This document shows positions 1 through 8,000 of a DNA stretch of 14,147 bases, piece after piece. The stretch is from JBDZUZ01 sp040255445 (GTDB taxonomy: Bacteria; Planctomycetota; Phycisphaerae; Phycisphaerales; UBA1924): the NCBI GenBank assembly GCA_040255445.1, contig JBDZUZ010000100.1:1-14147 (forward strand), read 5' to 3'. Below the pieces are notes generated by a model that did no database searches, was not told the origin of the DNA, and was given only the letters and a program-made list of their open reading frames with translations. Position 1 is the first letter of the stretch; each line of letters begins with the position of its first letter. Position numbers and translations under genes: made by a program.

Positions 1-428
1 CCTCCCCTTCCCAACCGGGCGGCGGGGGGCCCACCCCGCGCCCGCCGTTGTCGTTTTGGATTCCCGTTCCGGCCGCCTGTCGGCGCATTCGGCCTTGTCG
101 ACAAGGTCGACGCGGCAGGCTCGCCCACCTGTCCCCTGTGCCGTGGCCGCGCTCCGCGCGCTCCCGGAGCGATCCGCGAATCGGCGCTTTCAATAGCGCA
201 AGCGGCGGATGGCAAAGTCGCCACCCGCCGCCGCATCAACTCGCATCGATGACCCTTGCAGTCATGGCACAGGTCAGAGTGTTGCGAGTTCCTCCAGACC
301 CGTCCGTGCGTGCTTCGAGAGCGAGCTCGCCACCATCGCGAAGGACGATGCCAATGCCACCGTCAACTCGGCAGCGCTTCGCACGCGCCGCTCATCCGCC
401 GGCAGCCAGCGCCGCTTGACAACCTCGC
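1..428. other. Region without a convincing gene, downstream of the sulfatase
   Basis: No reading frame here has a recognisable protein. The open frames are arginine/proline/serine-rich and look like GC-rich shadows. One frame, from about 309 to 420 on the + strand, has GC-rich third positions and a plausible composition. It has no credible start and runs into the sulfatase antisense, so at most it is a gene remnant. Two small dyads are visible: the perfect 14-bp palindrome CCTTGTCGACAAGG at 93-106, and a 5-bp-stem hairpin at 184-199. No sulfatase terminator with a T-run was seen. Confidence 0.5.
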
Positions 429-1874
429 TCAATCCGGCACATACCCCATCGCCTCATCCTCGAAGGGCATCACCGGCTCGCCGTGCATGTTCGTCATGAT
501 CACCTTGAACTGGTCGAGCAGGAACAGCGGCTTGGCGCTCTCCGCGGCGAGTTCGTTGATCCGAGCCTGCAGTGCGGCGACCTTTTCCGGGTGCTCCGCC
601 GCCAGATTCGTCGTCTCCGAAGGGTCCTTGGCGATGTTGAACAGCTCGGTGTTGCTCGGGAGGAGGGCCCGCCACACGAGCTTCCACTCGCCTTGACGCA
701 CCGCGCCGCGGAACGGCTCGATGTTGTAGACGATCTCGTTGCGCGGCGATGCCGAGCCGCGTGCGATCGTGTCCCAGACATTGACGCCGTCGAGCGGCTT
801 GCACTTGTCGATCTTCGCTCCGGCCAGCGCGGCGAGCGTGGGGTACATGTCCACAGCGTGCATCATCCCGTCAACCGTGCCGGGGCGAATCTTGCCCGGC
901 CAGTTGGCGAGCGCGCACACCAGCGTTCCGCCCTCGTAGAGCATGCCCTTGCCCTCGCGGTAGGGGCTGTTGTCGCAAGGGATCACGACCTTGGACATGT
1001 CCGCCATCACGCCGGCGAACATCGCGTTCCGGGTGCCGCCGTTGTCGCTGTGGAAGAGGATCAGCGTGTTGCCACGCATCCCGGTCTTGTCCAGCGCGGC
1101 CACCACCCGTCCGATCTCATCATCGAGGCAGGCGACCATCGCCGCGTAGACCCGCCGCGTGGGCTCTTCAATGTGCTTGTACCGGTCGATGTATTCCTGC
1201 GGCGCCTGGTAGGGCGTGTGCGGCGCGTTGAAGGTCAGATAGAGGTACAGCGGCGTCGAGCGGTCGTGGTTCTCGATGAGACGGACCGCGTCGTTGCCGA
1301 GCAGCGTGGTCGTGTACCCCTCCTCACGGACCGGCTCGTTGTTGCGGAACCAGTCGAGCACACCCTTCTCGTCATGGGTGAAGTAGTCCAGCTCGCCGAT
1401 CATCGCCCCGTACTGGTAATCAAAGCCCCGCTGCTTCGGCCAGTACTTCTTGTCCCCGTGGCCCAGGTGCCACTTCCCGATGATCGCCGTCTTGTACCCC
1501 GACTCCTTCAGACACTGGGGCATCAGCCACTCGGTCGTGTCCAGCCCGTACGTCGAGACCGACGGGATGACCGCCGTCTGCAGGCCGTAGCGGAACGGGT
1601 ACCGCCCCGTCATCAGCGCCGCCCGCGTCGGCGTGCACATCGGCTGCACATAGAACTGCGTCAGTCGCGCCCCGCCGGCGGCGAGCGCATCCAGGTTCGG
1701 CGTCTTGATGTCCGTGCAGCCGTTGAACCCGACATCACGCCAGCCAAGATCATCGGCCACGATGTGCACGATGTTGGGGCGCTGCGCGGGCTGGCCCTGC
1801 GCGAATGCCGGGGCCGAAGCGAACAGCAGATACGCGAGCACCAGTGCGATAGACATCAAGCGGGTCACGGTCAT
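429..1874 (-). CDS. Exported arylsulfatase (type I, formylglycine-dependent)
   Basis: This 481-residue enzyme should hydrolyse sulfate esters, probably on a carbohydrate, outside the cytoplasm. Residues 1-25 form a signal peptide ending in AFA. The alkaline-phosphatase-like sulfatase fold follows: metal-binding Asp41-Asp42 in VADDLGW, and the maturation motif C80-T-P-T-R84, in which Cys80 is converted to formylglycine. GRYPFRYG comes next, then Lys134/His136 in GKWHLG, His219 in NAPHTPY, and Asp277-Asn278 in HSDNGG. All the expected active-site residues are present and the length is normal for the family. The sequence resembles the arylsulfatase B type, but the substrate cannot be read from it. 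The gene is divergent from the kinase train. An FGE gene for its maturation lies about 7 kb away, and both carry the same operator-promoter arrangement. The start is supported by a Shine-Dalgarno at 1883-1890. Confidence 0.95.
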   Translation of the reverse strand: MTVTRLMSIALVLAYLLFASAPAFAQGQPAQRPNIVHIVADDLGWRDVGFNGCTDIKTPNLDALAAGGARLTQFYVQPMCTPTRAALMTGRYPFRYGLQTAVIPSVSTYGLDTTEWLMPQCLKESGYKTAIIGKWHLGHGDKKYWPKQRGFDYQYGAMIGELDYFTHDEKGVLDWFRNNEPVREEGYTTTLLGNDAVRLIENHDRSTPLYLYLTFNAPHTPYQAPQEYIDRYKHIEEPTRRVYAAMVACLDDEIGRVVAALDKTGMRGNTLILFHSDNGGTRNAMFAGVMADMSKVVIPCDNSPYREGKGMLYEGGTLVCALANWPGKIRPGTVDGMMHAVDMYPTLAALAGAKIDKCKPLDGVNVWDTIARGSASPRNEIVYNIEPFRGAVRQGEWKLVWRALLPSNTELFNIAKDPSETTNLAAEHPEKVAALQARINELAAESAKPLFLLDQFKVIMTNMHGEPVMPFEDEAMGYVPD

Positions 1875-1882
1875 GTCGGCAT

Positions 1883-1890
1883 TCTCCTCT
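1883..1890 (-). promoter_or_regulatory. Ribosome binding site of the sulfatase
   Basis: On the minus strand AGAGGAGA stands 8 nt before the ATG at 1874. It fixes the start and shows that the sulfatase mRNA is leadered, unlike the kinase and receiver genes that share this regulatory module. Confidence 0.75.
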
Positions 1891-1952
1891 GATCACCATC
1901 CGGCGCGGCAGTGTGTGCGCCGGGGGCGGGGCGTCGGTGTGCAACGGATGGC

Positions 1953-1958
1953 AACGTA
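1953..1958 (-). promoter_or_regulatory. Predicted -10 element of the sulfatase promoter (TACGTT)
   Basis: Read on the minus strand, TACGTT begins 22 nt after the palindromic operator at 1981-1998. The same hexamer, at the same 22-nt distance and the same operator orientation, precedes the receiver gene at 6284. By analogy with that gene, transcription would start near 1945 and give a leader of about 71 nt. No consensus -35 is present. That position abuts the operator, as expected for a promoter that depends on an activator. Confidence 0.5.
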
Positions 1959-1980
1959 GTCGGCCGCCCTGTTTCCTGGT

Positions 1981-1998
1981 ATTGGACTTTGGTCCAAT
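1981..1998. promoter_or_regulatory. Palindromic operator, copy 1 (sulfatase/kinase divergent region)
   Basis: ATTGGACTTTGGTCCAAT is a perfect dyad with 7-bp arms and a 4-bp centre. It lies in the 196-bp region between the divergent sulfatase and kinase starts. Its reverse complement matches 6231-6248 at 17 of 18 positions. LuxR/FixJ-type regulators bind dyads of about this size, so the regulator encoded at 5582-6250 is the natural candidate; this is inference. A further half-site, TGGTCCA, occurs at 2006-2012 on the kinase side, 16 bp after the same heptamer at 1990-1996. Confidence 0.7.
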
Positions 1999-2057
1999 CC
2001 CCGCGTGGTCCATCACGTCGATCCCTTCGGCCGCCACAAACGCCACCGGCCGGCCTG

Positions 2058-2063
2058 TATACT
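2058..2063 (+). promoter_or_regulatory. Predicted -10 element for a leaderless kinase transcript (TATACT)
   Basis: TATACT is a near-consensus -10 hexamer ending 7 nt before the ATG at 2071. There is no Shine-Dalgarno before that ATG, so transcription probably begins at or next to the start codon. No -35 match is seen about 17 bp upstream. The operator ends 59 bp upstream of this hexamer, too far for the contact proposed at the other two promoters. Confidence 0.55.
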
Positions 2064-2070
2064 GCGGCTC

Positions 2071-5000
2071 ATGGCGTGGTTCGCGCGCAGCGCCGCAGCA
2101 ATCCCTGACCGATTGCCAATCACGGCACGACCGCGCATCACCGCTCGGTGGTGCGTGCCGCTGTGGTTCCTGCTGCTCGCCTCATGCCTCGCGCCGCGCC
2201 TCGCCGCGGCGACGCCGCCCGGGTCCGGGTACGTGATGACGACCTGGGAGATAGAGCAGGGCCTCCCCGAAAACTCCGCCACCGCGATGGTGCAGACAGA
2301 GGACGGCTACCTCTGGTTCGGCACCTTCAACGGCTTGGTCCGTTTCGACGGTGTCCGCTTCCGCGTGTACCGGCCGGACAACACGCCCGGCCTGCCCGGC
2401 CGCGGCGTCGTCGCCCTTCACCTTGATCGTTCCGGCCGCCTGTGGGCAGGAACCATGAAAGGCCTCGCTGTCCGCGAAGGTGATCGATGGCGGCGCATCG
2501 CGGCCCCCGGTGGCGGCGAACTCGGCCCGGTCCGATCGATCGCGGAGCGGCCCGACGGCGCACTGTTGTTCACCACCTTCTCCGGGAACGTGTTTACTTG
2601 GAGCGGTGACACACTCGACAAGGTTGTCCGCCCCGCGGGCAGGCCGGCAGCGGTCGTCACCGCGGATGGACAGGGGCGATGGTGGGTCAGCGCCGCCGGC
2701 ATGATCTGCCGTTGGGACGCCGCCGCAGGTTCCTGGAGTGAGGTGGTGTCCTTCCCGACGAACCTCCCGAACGGTTGCGGCCCCGCCCGCGATGGTGGCG
2801 TGTGGGTAGTCGCCGGACGGGAACTCCGAAAGTACGCGGGGGAGGCCATCGAGTCCTCGCGGCGGTTGCCCGAACAACTCGGTCCTGTCTGGGCCGTGAC
2901 GGAAGACTCGCGCGGCAATGTCTGGATCGCCACCAACGAACAGGGCGTGTTCCGCATGGACCCCGTCGGGTCGGTCGAGCAATGGAGCACCAGGAACGGC
3001 CTGCCCCACAACGGTGTGCGCTTCGTGTTCGAGGATCGCGAACGCAACATCTGGGTGGGCACCAGCGGCGGCGGGCTGAGCCGCTTCCGCGCCGCCCGCG
3101 CCCGCACCTTCGGACACAAGGAGGGCTTGAGCGACAGGAATGTCAAATCTGTGTGGCCGCAGCAGGACGGCGGCGTTCTCGTGGCGACCTACGGCGGCGG
3201 TGCCTACCGCCTCGAGGGAGGGGTCGCGCGGCAGTTGAACGTCCGTGCGGGCACCGCCACCTCGACCATTGCCCAGAGCATCATGCAAGACAGCACCGGC
3301 GGGACCTGGATCGGCACCTACGGCCAGGGTCTCTTCATGACCCTGGACGACCGGACATCACACATCGGTCCAGACCTGCTCGGCGGCACCAACGTCATCG
3401 CGATCTTCGAAGACTCGATCGGCCGTGTCTGGGTCTCCGGCGGCAACGGCGTGGCGGTTGTGGCGTCCGGATCGCAGAAAGTCTACACGCAGGCAGATCA
3501 GGGCCAGCCGCTCTCGAACGTGTGCGCATTCGCCGAGGATCCCGACGGCGGGATCGTTGTCTCCAGCCTCCGCGGCGTCTTCCGCTTCGATGGCGAGGCC
3601 TTCAGAGAACTGCCACCGCCCGTTGGCTCGACGTTCGCAGATGTCCTGTGTCTGAAGGTCGATCCCGATGGGACGATCTGGATGGGCACGACAGAGCGAG
3701 GTGTGCACCGGTACCGCGCCGGCCGACTCACGACGATCGGCGCCGCCGCTGGTCTTCCCGATGCGGCGATCTGTGGGATCATCGATGATCGCCGCGGCGG
3801 CCGTTGGCTCGCCACGACCCGCGGCGTCCTGCGAACCGACCACGCACAACTGGAGGCCGTCGCTGATGGGCGGGCATCGCGGATCGAGTACACGGAGCTC
3901 GGCGTCGAGGACGGGCTCGCAAGCATCGAGTGTTCTGCGGCACGACAGCCGATGTGCGGCGTGGCCCCGGACGGTCGTCTGTGGTTTGCCACGCTCAAAG
4001 GCGTCTCGGTCGTCGATCCGGCCGCCTTCGAGGTCAATACGTCGCCGCCGCGGGTGCTGATCGAAGAGGTAACGTACCTCGAACCGGCCGCGGGCCGAAG
4101 CGGCGCCCGCGAGCGCACGGCCTCAACCTTCGAGCGCGGCGTGACCCTCCCGCCCGGCAGCCGAAGACTGGAGATCCGCTACACCGCTCCGAGCTTCGCA
4201 AACCCGGCGCGGGTCCGCTTTGAAGCCTGGCTCGATGGCCTGGATGAGGGCTGGCATGACGTCGGCTCGAACCGGTCGATCCTGTACTACGACCTGCCCG
4301 CCGGTGACTACACGTTCCGGCTGCGTGCCGCCAACGAGGACGGCGTTTGGAGCGAGGCCGCGGCAGAGCTGCCGATCGTGATGACGCCGCACATCTGGCA
4401 GACCGCGTGGTTCGCCAGCCTCGGCGTGCTCTCAATGTTCGGTATCGGCGCCGGTTCTGCCTGGTGGATCACGCGGGCGCGGGTCGAGCGGCGGCGCCGC
4501 GCCGATGAGCAATTCAGACTGGTCGTCGAGGCCGCCCCAAGCGCGATCGTGCTGGTCGACAGGGCCGGGAGCATCTCCCTCGTGAACTCCAGAACCGAGC
4601 ATGAGTTCGGATGGCCGCGTGATGAACTGATCGGGATGCCGATCGAGACACTCATCCGCGGCGGCCTACCAGCGGATTCCGACCATACAGACCCAGGCGC
4701 GGCCCCGAAATCGACGATGCGCGAGGTCGTCGGCATCCGCAGTCGCGGGGAAGAGATCCCACTCGAGATCGCCACCAGCCAGGTCCCTGGTCGGAGCGGC
4801 GCGAGCACACTCATTTCAATGGTCAACGTCGCCGAACAGCGACGACGTGATCTGGAGCTGCGGCGCCAGCGTGATGAGTTCGTCCATCTATCGAGGGTCA
4901 GCGTGCTCGGCGAGTTGTCCGGCGCCCTCGCCCACGAGCTCAACCAGCCTCTCGCGGCGATCCTGAGCAACGCCCAGGCCGCGCAGCAACTGATCGTCCG

Positions 5001-5589
5001 CGAGCCTGTCGATGTCCCCGAGCTCTGCGAGATTCTGACCGACATCGTCGAGCAGAACATCCATGCCGGCGAGGTCATCCACCGGCTCCGCGCCCTGCTC
5101 CGCAAGGGCGAATCACAGATGGTGGCGATGGATGTGTGCAGAGCAGTCCGTGACGTCCTCCGCGTGCTCCGCAGCGACCTCATCGAGCACGGCGTCCAGG
5201 CAACTTTCGAGCCCGGTGATGTCCCGCCGGTCCGCGGCGACCGCGTGCAGATCCAGCAGTTGCTGATCAACCTCGTTAAGAACGCCTGCGAAGCGATGTC
5301 CACAGAACCCATCGACCGCCGCCGCCTCACGATCGAGGTCCGCCCCGCGGGCACGCGCGTCGAGGTCAGCGTCAGCGACTCCGGCCCCGGGATCCCGCCC
5401 GATGTCCTCGATCGCCTCTTCGATCCGTTCTTCACAACGAAGGCACGCGGCATGGGCCTGGGCCTCTCGGTCGGCCGCACCATCATCGAAGCCCACGGCG
5501 GCTGGATCACCGCCCGCAACCAACCCGAGGGGGGCGCGAGCTTCACGATCGATCTTCCCGTTGCAGATGGAGGCCCAGACGGTGACTGA
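2071..5589 (+). CDS. Two-component sensor histidine kinase with periplasmic beta-propeller, Y_Y_Y and PAS domains
   Basis: This 1172-residue inner-membrane sensor should autophosphorylate on His955 and pass phosphate to the adjacent FixJ-like regulator. In order it has a signal peptide (about 20-47), then about ten two-component-regulator propeller repeats to about residue 670 with recurring W-x-G/A-T-x-x-G-[LV] units such as LWFGTFNGL and IWVGTSGGGL. A Y_Y_Y domain (about 695-765) and one membrane helix (about 780-800) follow. Next come a PAS domain (about 813-925) and the H box LAHELNQPL with His955. The ATPase domain has Asn1071 in the N box, G1 DSGPGIP at 1103-1109 and G2 GMGLGL at 1127-1132. 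The sensor half resembles hybrid sensors that control polysaccharide use in Bacteroidetes; the kinase half is FixL/DctB-like. The ATG at 2071 is preferred to one at 2005 because the latter lies upstream of the promoter. The gene overlaps the regulator by 8 nt. Confidence 0.93.
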   Translation: MAWFARSAAAIPDRLPITARPRITARWCVPLWFLLLASCLAPRLAAATPPGSGYVMTTWEIEQGLPENSATAMVQTEDGYLWFGTFNGLVRFDGVRFRVYRPDNTPGLPGRGVVALHLDRSGRLWAGTMKGLAVREGDRWRRIAAPGGGELGPVRSIAERPDGALLFTTFSGNVFTWSGDTLDKVVRPAGRPAAVVTADGQGRWWVSAAGMICRWDAAAGSWSEVVSFPTNLPNGCGPARDGGVWVVAGRELRKYAGEAIESSRRLPEQLGPVWAVTEDSRGNVWIATNEQGVFRMDPVGSVEQWSTRNGLPHNGVRFVFEDRERNIWVGTSGGGLSRFRAARARTFGHKEGLSDRNVKSVWPQQDGGVLVATYGGGAYRLEGGVARQLNVRAGTATSTIAQSIMQDSTGGTWIGTYGQGLFMTLDDRTSHIGPDLLGGTNVIAIFEDSIGRVWVSGGNGVAVVASGSQKVYTQADQGQPLSNVCAFAEDPDGGIVVSSLRGVFRFDGEAFRELPPPVGSTFADVLCLKVDPDGTIWMGTTERGVHRYRAGRLTTIGAAAGLPDAAICGIIDDRRGGRWLATTRGVLRTDHAQLEAVADGRASRIEYTELGVEDGLASIECSAARQPMCGVAPDGRLWFATLKGVSVVDPAAFEVNTSPPRVLIEEVTYLEPAAGRSGARERTASTFERGVTLPPGSRRLEIRYTAPSFANPARVRFEAWLDGLDEGWHDVGSNRSILYYDLPAGDYTFRLRAANEDGVWSEAAAELPIVMTPHIWQTAWFASLGVLSMFGIGAGSAWWITRARVERRRRADEQFRLVVEAAPSAIVLVDRAGSISLVNSRTEHEFGWPRDELIGMPIETLIRGGLPADSDHTDPGAAPKSTMREVVGIRSRGEEIPLEIATSQVPGRSGASTLISMVNVAEQRRRDLELRRQRDEFVHLSRVSVLGELSGALAHELNQPLAAILSNAQAAQQLIVREPVDVPELCEILTDIVEQNIHAGEVIHRLRALLRKGESQMVAMDVCRAVRDVLRVLRSDLIEHGVQATFEPGDVPPVRGDRVQIQQLLINLVKNACEAMSTEPIDRRRLTIEVRPAGTRVEVSVSDSGPGIPPDVLDRLFDPFFTTKARGMGLGLSVGRTIIEAHGGWITARNQPEGGASFTIDLPVADGGPDGD
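5569..5573 (+). promoter_or_regulatory. Ribosome binding site that selects the regulator start
   Basis: GGAGG stands 8 nt before the GTG at 5582, inside the end of the kinase gene. An in-frame ATG at 5567 has no such site, which favours the GTG. Confidence 0.6.
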
Positions 5590-6250
5590 CCTCGAGCCGG
5601 TGGTGTATCTCGTCGATGACGATGCGGCGGTGCTCCGCGGCGTCGCCAGGCTCCTGGCCGTCTCCGGCTTCCGGACGCGCACGTTCGACTGCCCGCACCG
5701 CTTCCTGCAGGAGCACGACCCCGACACGCCCGGCTGCGCTGTGCTCGATCTTCAAATGCCCGGCATCACCGGCCTGCAGCTGCAGCACCGCCTCGCCGCG
5801 ATGCGCACGCCCGGCCATCCCCCGCGTACGCGACCGATCATCTTCCTCACCGGCCGCGCCGATGTCCCCTCGACAGTGCAGGCGATGAAGGGCGGCGCGG
5901 TCGATTTCCTCACCAAGCCCGTTCAGTCCGCGCCGCTGCTCGAGGCCATCCGCCGCGCCATCGCCCACGACGCCGAGGAGCGCCGCCGCGAACGCGACGA
6001 CGCCGCCGCGCTGGAAGGTTTCGCCGCCCTCACGCCGCGCGAGCGTGAAGTCCTGTTCCTGGTCGCGTCGGGCAAGCTCAACAAGGAAATCGCCGCCGAG
6101 CTCGGCACCGCCGAGAAGACAATCAAGGTCCACCGCGCCCGTGTCATGGAGAAAATGGGCGCGGGCTCGCTCGCGGAACTCGTCCGGCTCGCCGACCGCG
6201 TGCAGTCCCAGCCGCACGATCGCGCTGGTGATGGGACCAAAGTCCAATAG
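5582..6250 (+). CDS. FixJ/NarL-type response regulator (receiver plus LuxR helix-turn-helix)
   Basis: This 222-residue DNA-binding response regulator is very probably the partner of the overlapping kinase gene. The receiver domain shows Asp12-Asp13-Asp14 in LVDDD, phospho-acceptor Asp56 in LDLQMPG, Thr90 in FLTGRAD, and Lys112-Pro113 in DFLTKPV. ADVP followed by the AVDFLTKP segment is the FixJ-subfamily signature. The loop between helix 3 and strand 4 is several residues longer than usual and proline/arginine-rich (about 75-84). A LuxR HTH begins at LTPREREVL (150-158), with the recognition region KTIKVHRARVMEKM. The GTG start is chosen from the GGAGG site; an ATG at 5567 would add five residues. 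The last six codons contain copy 2 of the palindromic operator, so the regulator's own 3' end may be a binding site for it. The kinase overlap suggests translational coupling. Confidence 0.92.
   Translation: MTDLEPVVYLVDDDAAVLRGVARLLAVSGFRTRTFDCPHRFLQEHDPDTPGCAVLDLQMPGITGLQLQHRLAAMRTPGHPPRTRPIIFLTGRADVPSTVQAMKGGAVDFLTKPVQSAPLLEAIRRAIAHDAEERRRERDDAAALEGFAALTPREREVLFLVASGKLNKEIAAELGTAEKTIKVHRARVMEKMGAGSLAELVRLADRVQSQPHDRAGDGTKVQ
6231..6248. promoter_or_regulatory. Palindromic operator, copy 2 (upstream of the receiver-patatin-FGE genes)
   Basis: ATGGGACCAAAGTCCAAT matches the reverse complement of the perfect palindrome at 1981-1998 at 17 of 18 positions; the one change is T to G at 6233. It lies in the last codons of the regulator and ends inside its stop codon. 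It ends 22 nt before the TACGTT hexamer at 6271, the same geometry and orientation as copy 1 relative to the sulfatase promoter. Its centre is at -44.5 if transcription starts at the GTG of the receiver gene. Confidence 0.7.
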
Positions 6251-6270
6251 GCGACCACACGCCCCCGCGG

Positions 6271-6276
6271 TACGTT
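6271..6276 (+). promoter_or_regulatory. Predicted -10 element for a leaderless receiver-operon transcript (TACGTT)
   Basis: TACGTT ends 7 nt before the GTG at 6284 and follows operator copy 2 by 22 nt. No Shine-Dalgarno is visible before that GTG. The -35 position reads TAGGCG, far from consensus, and starts at the last base of the operator, as expected for class II activation. This would be an internal promoter in a longer train, boosting the patatin and FGE genes with the sulfatase. Confidence 0.55.
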
Positions 6277-6283
6277 TCCCTCC

Positions 6284-6676
6284 GTGACAAACACCCATGC
6301 GTCCGTCGCCGTGGTGGACGATGAGGACGCGGTGCGGCGTGCGCTCGCACGCCTGCTCCGCGCTGCGGGATTTCTTGTCGAGAGCTTCTCGAGCGGCCGC
6401 CAGTTTCTCGATTCGCTCCAGGATCGGAGACCCGACTGCGTGATCCTCGATCTGCACATGCCAGATGGCGATGGGTTCGCGGTGCTCGAGCACCTTGCTC
6501 CGAAGTCGCCGCGACTCCCCGTCGTCGTCCTCACCGGCCGCGACACACCCGAGTCGCGGGAGCGCGTCCAGCAGCTCGGCGTCGTCGGATATCTCAGGAA
6601 GCCGGTCGAGGGGACTGTGCTCGTCCGGGCGATCGAGTTCGCGATCGCCCCGGCCGGCCAGGGAGACGGAACATGA
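6284..6676 (+). CDS. Stand-alone receiver-domain response regulator
   Basis: This 130-residue protein is a single receiver domain without an output domain. The active site is complete: Asp12-Asp13 in VVDDED, phospho-acceptor Asp56 in LDLHMPD, Thr84 in VLTGRD and Lys106-Pro107 in YLRKPV. The sequence is of the FixJ receiver type and resembles the receiver of the preceding regulator, so the same kinase could phosphorylate it. Likely roles are a phosphate sink that damps the regulator or a connector to another protein; neither can be decided from sequence. Translation probably starts at GTG without a leader. The gene ends in an ATGA overlap with the patatin gene, and GGGAG at 6661-6665 serves as that gene's ribosome binding site. 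Confidence 0.9.
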   Translation: MTNTHASVAVVDDEDAVRRALARLLRAAGFLVESFSSGRQFLDSLQDRRPDCVILDLHMPDGDGFAVLEHLAPKSPRLPVVVLTGRDTPESRERVQQLGVVGYLRKPVEGTVLVRAIEFAIAPAGQGDGT

Positions 6677-8000
6677 GCAACCCGACTGCAAACACGCACC
6701 GCCGCTTCGGCATCGTGCTCCGGCCCGGCCGATTCGCCGCCGCGTTGCATGCGCTCCCGCTCGCCCTCGCGCTCCTCCTGCTCCCCGCCTGCGGCACACC
6801 GCAGCGCGGGCCCGCCGTCCCCCACGAACTGCAGGACCGCGCTCTCGTCCCCGGGTTCACGCCCGCCGCGCGGACCTGGGCCGCGGAGCTCAATCCGGAC
6901 TTCTACGCGGCGGTCATCGACTCGGTCGCCCGCGAACGCGCAGACCTCGCCGCGCAAGGGCACACCGGCCCGCTCCCGCCCGCCAACTTCCTCGCGATCT
7001 CCGGGGGCGGCGCGGACGGCGCGTTCGGCGCGGGGCTTCTCTGCGGCTGGACCGCCCGAGGCGACCGACCCACCTTCAAGCTCGTCACCGGCATCAGCAC
7101 CGGCGCCCTCATCGCGCCCTTTGCCTTCCTGGGCCCCAAATACGACTACGTGCTCCGCGATGTCTACACGCGCTCCACTACCAAGGACATCATGAACGAG
7201 CGCAGCCTGCTCGGCGGCATCCTCAGCGACGGCATGGCCGACACCACCCCACTCTGGAAGCTCCTCGAGCGGTACTTCGATGAGACGATGCTCGATGAGA
7301 TCGCCGCCGAGTACCGCAAGGGGAGGCTCCTCGTCATCGGGACAACCAACCTTGATGCCCGCCGCGCCGTCCTTTGGAACATCGGCGCCATCGCCGCCAG
7401 CGATGCCCCCGATCGCCTGCCCCTCGTCCGCAGCATCCTCGTTGCCTCCGCATCGATCCCCGGAGCATTCCCGCCCGTGATGCTGGATGTCGAGGTCGAT
7501 GGCAACCGCTTCCAGGAGATGCACGTCGACGGCGGCGCGATGACACAGGTCTTCGTCTATCCGCCCTCGCTCAAACTGGCGGATGTCGCCCAGCGCGAGC
7601 AGATCCAGCGGGAGCGTCACATCTACATCATCCGCAACGCCCGCATCGACCCCGAATGGTCCCAGGTCGAGCGTCGGACCTTGAGCATCGCCCAGCGCGC
7701 CATCTCCTCGCTCATCGCGACCCAGGGAGTTGGCGACCTCTTCCGGATCTACGTGGGCGCCCAGCGTGACGGCGTCGACTTCAACCTGGCCTTCATCCCA
7801 CCGAGCTTCAACCTCCGGGCCCGCGAGCCCTTCGATCCGGTCTACATGGCGGAGCTCTTCGAGGTCGGCCGCGGTCGCGCTGTGAACGGGTACCCGTGGG
7901 AGAAGGCCCCGCCCTACTTCGAATCGGCGCCGATCGCCGCACCCACCGCCGCGGACCCTCGCACCGGATCGGCAGCGCAGCACGCCGCGGAGGGCCGCTG

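Noticed and set aside
93..106. Perfect 14-bp palindrome CCTTGTCGACAAGG
   Set aside because: No gene start, promoter or second copy is near; it may be chance, so it is only mentioned in the region description.
209..428. Plus-strand open frame with coding-like codon use from about 309 to 420
   Set aside because: The first part of the frame has poor codon use, no start or ribosome site fits, the peptide is not recognised, and it continues antisense into the sulfatase. It may be a remnant but cannot be supported as a gene.
483..1892. Long plus-strand open frame opposite the sulfatase
   Set aside because: It is a GC-rich antisense shadow, arginine/valine-rich with no domain, while the minus strand carries a complete sulfatase.
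4308..5546. Long minus-strand open frame opposite the kinase domain
   Set aside because: Serine/arginine-rich shadow of the clearly conserved histidine kinase.
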